From NCBI GenBank assembly GCA_002104985.1, contig MCGO01000297.1:1-37730 (forward strand): a DNA stretch of 37,730 nucleotides, in the 5' to 3' direction. Shown here piece after piece: positions 30,480-37,730 of the stretch; within the stretch, counting starts at the first letter, position 1; the number at the start of each line of letters is the position of its first letter. The position numbers and the translations under genes are program-made. Below the pieces are notes generated by a model. It was not told where the DNA came from, searched no databases, and saw only the letters and a list, made by a program, of their open reading frames with translations. The DNA comes from Rhizoclosmatium globosum (lineage: Eukaryota > Chytridiomycota > Chytridiomycetes > Chytridiales > Chytriomycetaceae).

Positions 30480-31317
30480 GTCAGCATTTTATTACCTTCT
30501 TTTTTGTTTTCACTTTTGTCTTGAACAGAGAAAAAGCTTTACCTTCATCATAATCAAAGGAAGGCTAACTCCGAAATACAAATATCAATGAAAACCAACA
30601 GCGCCGCATATTCGTCCAAATTACTGTTATATCCTGCCATTGTAGACCAAAACAAAAATGAATCAATGTAATTGCTGTGAAAACCATGATCAACGATGGA
30701 AGGCCATAACTCGAGATTAACTTGAAGACCCCAACGGTCTTACTATTCGGACCTTTTAACTCCACTGTCTCTTGTGTCCTCTTGAATATATAAGCAAACT
30801 ACGAATAACCAAAGAAAATATCTAAAACAAAAACGCAAATGCCACAGATTATGTTTGTGAGCAAAACCAAGTATTGTTACGTATCATTCGATAGACGTAT
30901 AAGGAAAGAAAAGAATGGAGTGAAGCATAGTATGGCAGTCGAAATCAACACCGCCTTCACAACATTAAGCGTTCTGACAGAGCATGTAACACGAAACATC
31001 ATACGATCGTAGCCATCCCGTCCACAAGTAGAAAAGTTCCCATAGTCCAAAGATGAGAGTATTTATCATATTGATTGCGTTGGATAAAGGAAGCTTGATA
31101 TACAACGTGTGTGTAACAAATACCCCAATTGCGAAATGAGCAAATAGATGAGCATTTGATTTTTCAATGAGATTACGTGTAGTAGCGTTGTTGAAGTTGT
31201 GGTTAAGAAGCCAAGGAATAGGACTAGCTCTACACCAGAAAGTACCGATAGTGCTTCCATTGCGAGTACAGATATTGTGCGGGCATCAGTTTCATTGGTA
31301 TGAAGTAACGTATCCAT
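30480..31317 (-). pseudogene. decayed tandem copy of the seven-helix protein
   Basis: Starts with ATG at 31317. MDTLLHTNETDA then VISLKNQMLIYLLISQLGYL matches the intact neighbour. The frame breaks near 31114-31118 (one base missing), again near 31000, and again in the TM7 region near 30580, where the matching LPLIMMKVKL lies in another frame. TM3 (INTLIFGLWELFYLWTGW) and the second exon (FKRTQETVELKG) are still recognisable between breaks. At least three disruptions make it a pseudogene even if one is an assembly error. Confidence 0.8.
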
Positions 31318-31404
31318 GACTTTTGATTCGATGGGTTTGTTCTAAATGACAATGGAATAACAAATCGAAAAGAAGTATTGTGGTAAAATAATTAATGATA
31401 AATA

Positions 31405-33066
31405 TTAAATACGAGAAGAATCCTTTTCTTCTTTGGTCAACTCTGTTGTTTTAACAAAGGTTGCAACTTCGCCTCTGGCAATCACTTTGGCTTCATCAAG
31501 AGTACTCAAAAGTCGTTCAAACGATTGCATCGCTGTTGAAAGCTTTTCATTAGGACTTGTTTTCAACGCTTCTTTCATTGACTGATATGCTGGATGCTTT
31601 CTTGGCCGGTCATGGGTTTGCTTCAATGCTAGAAGTAGGACTTGTCGGCGCTCTGAATCTAAAGAACTGATCTTGGCTTCCACTTCTGGAAGCATTAAAA
31701 ATGCAGGGCGGAACTGCTCGACATTATCTGACAACAGATACAAGGAATACATTTCTACTGGTCTCAATATTTCAAGCTTCTTGGGTTGACTTGTTGGAGA
31801 CGGGGAAAACGCCTCCAAAATATCCCATAAATTCTTCTCAGTTGCACGCATTCGTTTCTGCGCAACGTAAAATTCATAACTGAACGTTATGATCGCGACA
31901 AGTATGATTCCAGTGGACATAAGACTTGAGGCCGCACCAATTGATAAATGGGGGTTATAGATGGTAACTGCAAGAAATATATACAGGTAAACAGAGCTTC
32001 CATACGTAAACAGCTTGACGGCATTCAATCCAAATGCTGCAGCAGGCCAGAAGCGAACAGTGGTTGCAAACATAATCACCATGGTTATTGTAGCAATGGA
32101 ATAAGCAACAACTGGAGTCTTGGCAAACAATACCATTGAGCATATACATACGCCTTTGATCATTTGGCTGAACTTGACATAAGCAGGAACAAAACGCAAG
32201 TCAGATTCTTCATAAGTGATCATGTCTTTAGCTGAACACATTGAACAACCTGAAGGAAAATAGGCAATCATTGAAGCAAATGCGATAATTACACAGATAA
32301 GATGCTCTCCTTGCCAACAAATAATTTGCGGTGTCAAGTCACCTAATTGTTGCAAAGTGCCCTCGGATCCTTCAACGTCAACGCATCGAAAAACGCTTAT
32401 CATGAGTTCACAAACCAGAATATAGAACGGGCAATCGTAGCTGATCGTGGGAGACCACCAGATGACAAACCAGTGTGTGACACCGAGTTTTTTAGTCAAC
32501 GCTGAAGTATACTTTCTGGCAATAAACACCCAGAACACACAAATCCAAAAGACAACCCTGAAAACATTAGAATACTGCGTTACACCAGCAAAGAAACCAA
32601 AGTCGACTAAAAATGTTGGATCCATAAAATCCAAAGGAAACCCAGATTCCAAAGCACATTTTAAGCCTGCGGCCAGAAGTTCAAGCGCTTCTTGAAGATA
32701 TCCCAAGATACTCATGATGTGATGTGTTTTAAGACTTGGCTTTCGGATTGGACAGACAAGGTCGGTTTGCAAGCCAGCAGCATTATTTGAAAACGCGACA
32801 CGAATTCCACCAAGAATCATTGGAAAGAACACAAAGCAGACGAATAGAACTAAATAAGTTTGGACATATGTGTAAGAAGGAGGCGAGGAAAGGGCTAAGG
32901 GGACAAAGAATCCTATGGCTGCGAGAATATAAAGCACCAGAGCTATACTTGTTGCCGTTTTGTGTTGGATCTGGTTAAGAAGATCTTCATAGATTATCAC
33001 TGGTATATAGAGCAGTCCGAGGAAACCAATCTTGATGTTGGTTAATAGATTGTTTGTAGAATGCAT
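31405..33066 (-). CDS. large ten-helix membrane protein, unknown function
   Basis: 553 residues in one exon. About ten hydrophobic spans occupy residues 10-410; a soluble, helical tail of about 140 residues follows (PKKLEILRPVEMYSLYLL, then SFERLLSTLDEAKVIARGEV). The central part has a Cys/Trp-rich segment (ICWQGEHLICVIIAF, then FPSGCSMCSAKDM) that could be a disulfide or metal site. No transporter signature or catalytic motif was recognised. It lies head to tail with the seven-helix gene and its relic on the same strand, but sequence similarity between them is not obvious. Confidence 0.7.
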   Translation of the reverse strand: MHSTNNLLTNIKIGFLGLLYIPVIIYEDLLNQIQHKTATSIALVLYILAAIGFFVPLALSSPPSYTYVQTYLVLFVCFVFFPMILGGIRVAFSNNAAGLQTDLVCPIRKPSLKTHHIMSILGYLQEALELLAAGLKCALESGFPLDFMDPTFLVDFGFFAGVTQYSNVFRVVFWICVFWVFIARKYTSALTKKLGVTHWFVIWWSPTISYDCPFYILVCELMISVFRCVDVEGSEGTLQQLGDLTPQIICWQGEHLICVIIAFASMIAYFPSGCSMCSAKDMITYEESDLRFVPAYVKFSQMIKGVCICSMVLFAKTPVVAYSIATITMVIMFATTVRFWPAAAFGLNAVKLFTYGSSVYLYIFLAVTIYNPHLSIGAASSLMSTGIILVAIITFSYEFYVAQKRMRATEKNLWDILEAFSPSPTSQPKKLEILRPVEMYSLYLLSDNVEQFRPAFLMLPEVEAKISSLDSERRQVLLLALKQTHDRPRKHPAYQSMKEALKTSPNEKLSTAMQSFERLLSTLDEAKVIARGEVATFVKTTELTKEEKDSSRI

Positions 33067-33193
33067 TGATATATTGTTGAAGATTTCCAGTGTAATTTAA
33101 AAACCATTCATATGGTAGGAGAAACATGATGTAATTTCACTGCATTTCATAACTTATTCATCATTATCCCCGTTTTATGTTTCACACAAAACA

Positions 33194-34421
33194 ATGATGA
33201 CACATCGTTTCATAACCACGTCACTCTTTCGTTCCAGTCAGAGGCCTTTCATTCGGGACGCCATATCCACTCGATTACCATGTGGAACATTCGGAGGACT
33301 CTTTCGGGGAAATGCGTTGGCAGTGAGCAGACATGCCTTCGCACGATCACTTCGGGTGAGAACATCCAACGAACAACAACCGAGTCTCTAAAAGCCGATT
33401 CAGATACAACCATCGCCTTCGCTGACATCGCTGGCCCGCGGAGTCCACGGCGTCACAGCAAAGTCAAAGAAGAAAGGCGTGCGAGCTGTCAACCAACTAG
33501 AAGTTCCTCGGCAAAGAAAGGAGGTTTCTACCACTCTCATTCGCATTTAAATACCATAGTGTACTAACTAGTAACTGCTTCTAGCTCTTTCGCGCAACTG
33601 CCTTCTCAACGGCAGAATCATACGCCTTCCCAACTCTACTTCCAATCCTCGAAAACAGATTCAAAATAATGCCATTTGTTGCTGACGATGTCTATCACAT
33701 TGAGCTTCCCTTGGATCAATCTTCCCTATCCACCACCACTCCCGGAGAAGCCTTCTTTTTCAGCAATGGCGTGTTTGTGACATGGGGCGCATCAGACCAT
33801 CATATCGAGTCGCTGTTACGTGTGGCAAATAAGGTGGCGAGTGGATCGTATCCGGATCTAGAAGTCGAATGGTACGACTATGTTGTGGATCCAGAACAGT
33901 TGAGTCCTCTGCATCCTAGAAACTCGTGCAGACAACCTAACGCATCACTAAAATTCAGAGAATGCGGAATCCAAAACGACACGATAATAATAGGCTCAAA
34001 CCTCCCACAAGACCAATCCAAACTAGCATTCTCGTCAGGCCTTGCACGATCCGCCAAACTCGCATCCCTAGAAACTCAACTCGACACTCACCTGGACAAA
34101 CACAAAAACATCCCAACTCTCCTCCTTCTCGGCAAAACACTTCCAATCGGTCGACGAGCAATCCTCAAATCCCTCGGTGAATTATTTTCTCTCCGTGGAC
34201 ACGTAAACCTCCATTCTGAGTTGCTCGACCTCCCTGACTTTTGTTGGACTTCGTCAAAGATGGAGGACGCGTTCCAAGAAGTATCCAGGAATCTGGACGT
34301 TCGCGCAAGAATCGCAGTGTTCAATAAGAAGTTGGACTATGCGAACGAACTTGCGGATGTTTTGAGGAGCCATCTGCATGAAGAGCATAGCTTGAGATTG
34401 GAGTGGGTTGTATTGGGTTGA
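33194..34421 (+). CDS. RMND1: mitochondrial DUF155 protein, RMND1/Rmd family
   Basis: Three exons, 33194-33355, 33395-33523 and 33585-34421, with introns of 39 and 61 nt (the second with CTAAC). The N-terminus (MMTHRFITTSLFRSSQRPF) is Arg/Ser-rich with few acids, as in mitochondrial presequences. The DUF155 core is clear: RATAFSTAESYAF, FFFSNGVFVTWGAS, LAFSSGLARSAKLASLE, LGKTLPIGRRAILKSLGELF, LRGHVNLHSELLDLPDFCW and HSLRLEWVV. In humans the homologue supports mitochondrial translation; yeast members are Rmd1 and Rmd8. The frame stops at 34421, but the expected C-terminal membrane anchor (GLIGVAVAFETVNYVDSL) lies in the -1 frame to 34609, so one base is probably missing in the G run at 34415-34417. 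Confidence 0.88.
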
Positions 34422-34609
34422 TTGGTGTGGCTGTTGCGTTTGAGACTGTCAATTATGTGGATTCCTTGAAGCAGCGAGAGAAAGTGCGGGAACGTAAATC
34501 GAGGGAACGCGAGGAGCGGGACTGGGAGATGGAAGATTTGGTTATTGGGGATTCGATTGATGGAGTTGAAACTTCTGCAAATGACAGTGGAGACTCTGTC
34601 GGCGAATAG
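34422..34609 (+). other. continuation of the DUF155 gene in the -1 frame
   Basis: Encodes the hydrophobic anchor and a charged Arg/Glu-rich tail ending at a TAG (34607-34609). The family normally ends in such an anchor, so this is very probably coding. Confidence 0.65.
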
Positions 34610-34758
34610 ATAAAGAACATCGCGAATTTAATACATTTTTTCATGATTCAAGTTACAACTTTGTAAGAATATCCAAAATATAACCCAATGCTCTCCACGT
34701 CCCTCAACAATCTGCGCTACTTCAGCCACGACATTTCCATACAACGCGTCTGCTTTCT

Positions 34759-37642
34759 TCAAAACTCTCCCGCCTCCAATGGATTAAATTCAGCTGCTTG
34801 AATAAACGACAGCGACTTAAGCAAGCTCGCATAATAATCTTGATAAATATACGGCTCTTCAAGCTCCCATTGATTATCAAGCATCTCTTTCGCCTTCAAC
34901 ATTCTGTTTTTCTTAACTAAGAGTCCATCTGGGACTTGAGTTAAAGGGCTTGAAAACTGAACAACGATATCCAACTTCTGGTCAATTTCAAACTCGCCAA
35001 TATCAACATACGCGGCCATTTCTTGACTTCGGAACGCACATAACTTTGAGCAATCAATATCAACCGCGTTGACTTGTACGGACTTGATTCCAACTGTTTG
35101 AAGAAATTTCAGTCTGTAAGCTCGTCTTCCTGAAATACCACTGAGAACGCCATTTTCAGGAGTGATTGATACTGATACAATGTCTTTTTCTTCCCGTTTA
35201 TATGTAAGGTGAGTGTTCATTGTCGCTCCGGGTTGTCATAATCTGAAGTTAGTCCATCATCTTCATAGAGACTGAAGTTCCCATTCAATGCTTGCCCATA
35301 AAGATTTCGATAACCAAATGACGCGGAATTTCCGAGGCCAGACCAAAATACTTTGTATCGTCCATCAAAGATTTGGGAACAATAGCACCCGACTTCACAA
35401 GTACAGGAACATCTTCCAAGAGGTAATGACCAGAATGAACAAACGGACCATTCAAAACCTTCCCCGTACCCATTTCAAGCCACTCCCCGGTGGAACCCAC
35501 AAATCAACCTCTACAAGTCCATTCGCATCTACAGCTTTCGCAATCGGCGCCACAACAAACAAATCACCAAAGTAATACTCAGACCCACGCAAATACGCCT
35601 CCTCCATCTCCGGAAACTCATAATACAACGGCCTCAAAAGACTCACCCCACAATCATGCGCCACCTTCACCATCGAGTAACTATACGGCAAAAGCTCCAT
35701 CCGTCCATAAACAGCCCTCGTCATACCTTCACTCTCCCCACGCGGGTATTTCCAAAAGTACCGCACATTATTCCCGCTCTTTGTGCTATGTGTTCGAAAA
35801 ATGGGACTCCAGGCTCCGAATTGGACCCACCGCGTGTATAGCTCTGGTTCGGAGGTTGTCATGTGTCCGCCGAGGTCGTGGGACCAGTATCCGAAGAGGA
35901 CGTTGGAGGATGTGACTGTGAATTTGATTTGGGAGGTGAGCATTTCCCAGCTTGGGAATGTGTCGCCTGTTTTTTGTTTTTTTTTTGAGGGCGATGATGA
36001 GTGATTTGGTGGGAGTGAGGAAGGTGGGGATTACCTGAGAATCCGATGGGGTAGCGATGGTTCCCGAGTCCTCCCCATCGATGAAAGTTGAGTGGACGGA
36101 AAGAGGGATGTGCAAGTTCGCTGTGCTTCCAAAAAACGTAGTTGAGCCATAATGTTGGATTAAGTCCATCAATACCAGTCCATTTTTGCCAGCTTTCACC
36201 TTGCTGCCAATCCAACCAGAAAAACTCAATTCCATCCTTCTCAATATTTCCAATAACCAGCTCGAAAAACTCTTTCATAAACGTCGTGTTTGTCGACTGG
36301 AACGGAATCGTAAGATTGTTGGAATACCCAAGCCGTCGAGCCATTTCCGGATACACATCCTCATGCGCCATAACACCATCCGCAGGATGCAAATTCACCG
36401 TCACCCGAATCCCCATCTCCTTCAAAACACTCAAGAACCTTCTCGCGTCAGAAAACAAAAGCGGATCCCAAGTCCACCCCGTCCACTGCCCCCCATTCAC
36501 AGCATAAAAAGTCTTATGCCAGTCCATATCAACCACCAAAACGTCCAACGGAACACGGTTCTGATGATACGTCTGCACAACTCGGAGGAACTCTGCTTCA
36601 TTATACGCCCAGTATCGCGACGACCACGACCCAAGCGCGTATCGCGGAATCATGGGGATCTTCCCAGACACGAGCGTCCACTCTTCCAACGCGGCTTTGT
36701 AATCAAGACCGTACCCCAAGAAATACCAGTCGCGTTTCGTGGGTTCGTCGCGAACGGTTTCGTTTAGGATCCAGGGGAAATCGAATGTTGCGTTGAGGGA
36801 GTTTGGTGGCTCGAGTCGTGGGGTGAATGTATCATCGATAAGTGTCCATCCGGTTCTGGATATGAGTCCTAATGTGCAATGTTGGTTTGGGTCGGTTTCA
36901 AAGCGGCAATCGAGGTCAGGTGCTTTGTAGTAATTGTCCAAGTTTCTGACTGTGCCGCGTAGGTTTCCTTCTGCAGGGTCCATGCTTGGTTTCCAGGTTG
37001 ATGTTGTTCGGTTGGAGTGGAGGAATTCGATGGATAAGGAATCGTCGGTGAAAGAGTTGTTGTGTTGGTATGCATAGGAGAGAGTAAGGTATTTTGTTTT
37101 CACGAGCATTCGTCCATTTCCAGGATATTCGATTAAGAATGGAGGCGGTTTGATGTATCTATTTGAGTTAATCGCTTGACTATTAACTTGACAGGCAATC
37201 ACTCACCGATTCACCACAGCAAACGAAGGAAAGTTTCGAAATATTCCGCTTTCGTCAAACTCGAGACGGATTAGTCTTTCAGTCAGAATGGAGAAGCGAG
37301 CAACTGCATTTGGTTTTACAAGGGACCCGCTGCTTGGCTTTGGATTGAAGACTGGGACTTCGAAGGATTCAAAGAGTGGATGCTGTGCTTTGCAGTCGAT
37401 GATGTTTGTGGTGAAAGGAGGATGAGGACTGCCAACCACATCATTCTTCGCGGAGAAACTTCGGATAACAATTCCTTCCGTTCCGTTTATTATTGAGAAC
37501 AAGCCAAAATCACATGGAACCTATTGGGATTTAAATCAAGAGACATTGTAATTAGTTTTAAAGCCAACACGATAGGTGCAGAGATGGATGTAGTGGCTAC
37601 AGCTTGCACAAATACTAGGAATCAACAACACAATAAATTCAT
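34759..37642 (-). CDS. secreted glycoside hydrolase family 31 (alpha-glucosidase-type), with frame breaks
   Basis: Hydrolyses terminal alpha-glycosidic bonds. Exon 2 is 37520-37207 (begins VPCDFGLFSIING), exon 3 37158-36035, exon 4 from 35966; introns 37159-37206 and 35967-36034 are GT-AG. Landmarks: RYALGSWSSRYWAYNE, VLVVDMDWH, FFWLDWQQGESW (nucleophile Asp), HRYPIGFSG joined across the intron to DTFPSWEM, WSHDLGGHM (acid/base Asp), and SPIFRTHS. The C-terminal beta-domains need three -1 shifts, each equal to one missing base: at 35485-35488, 35295-35297 and 35228-35232. A proposed exon 1 (37642-37571) reads as a signal peptide (MNLLCC, then FLVFVQAVATTSIS) but has an in-frame TGA at 37622-37624, so the 5' end is uncertain. 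Exact substrate unknown. Confidence 0.85.
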
Positions 37643-37730
37643 AATATAAATCCAATAAGATGAATAAAGCAGCTGTTTGAAATGATGAAACAAAGCGAGG
37701 GGTAGTAAGAGTGTGTGACGTGGTTTCCAA

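Overview
The window looks like nuclear DNA of a zoosporic fungus (chytrid-like). Genes lie on both strands and are cut by very short GT-AG introns (about 39-71 nt, often with a CTAAC or CTGAC branch site). They include an alpha-subunit-type Na+/K+-ATPase relative and a rhodopsin-like seven-helix receptor, which are unusual in Dikarya but known from early-diverging fungi. The clade is inference; no marker gene is present.

Layout. 1-572: 5' end of a DEAH/DECH-box helicase (minus strand, runs off the left edge), with a 371-bp MITE-like inverted-repeat element at 596-966 in its upstream region. 1052-6442: five-gene minus-strand block (two-helix membrane protein, SH3/coiled-coil protein, its SH3-less tandem paralogue, GPI-anchored cysteine-rich secreted protein; a relic follows). 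6815-9105: ankyrin-repeat gene without a convincing start. 9462-16915: a multi-helix membrane protein gene split by a complete 6.4-kb Ty1/copia retrotransposon (9662-16061, minus orientation) with 221-bp LTRs differing at one base and a TTAAT target duplication. 16986-23275: a birth-and-death cluster of RING proteins with a conserved cysteine-rich C-terminal region (three intact genes, at least four relics), interrupted by a two-exon DDE-transposase-like gene (19211-21845). 23563-24846: rhodopsin-like receptor. 25019-29489: ten-exon P2C-type ATPase. 29526-31317: a seven-helix protein and its decayed tandem copy. 31405-33066: ten-helix membrane protein. 33194-34421(34609): mitochondrial DUF155/RMND1-like protein. 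34759-37642: secreted GH31 alpha-glucosidase.

How the parts relate. No operon-like pathway is evident. The main theme is local duplication and mobile-element activity: tandem pairs of coiled-coil proteins, RING proteins and seven-helix proteins, with a MITE, an LTR element and a DDE element embedded. The LTRs carry a perfect three-unit heat-shock element upstream of TATA-like boxes, suggesting a stress-activated retrotransposon.

A data caution: at least eight reading-frame breaks, in otherwise well-conserved genes and in relics, are each explained by exactly one missing base, usually in a G or C run. This points to a systematic indel problem in the assembly, or less likely to unusual biology.
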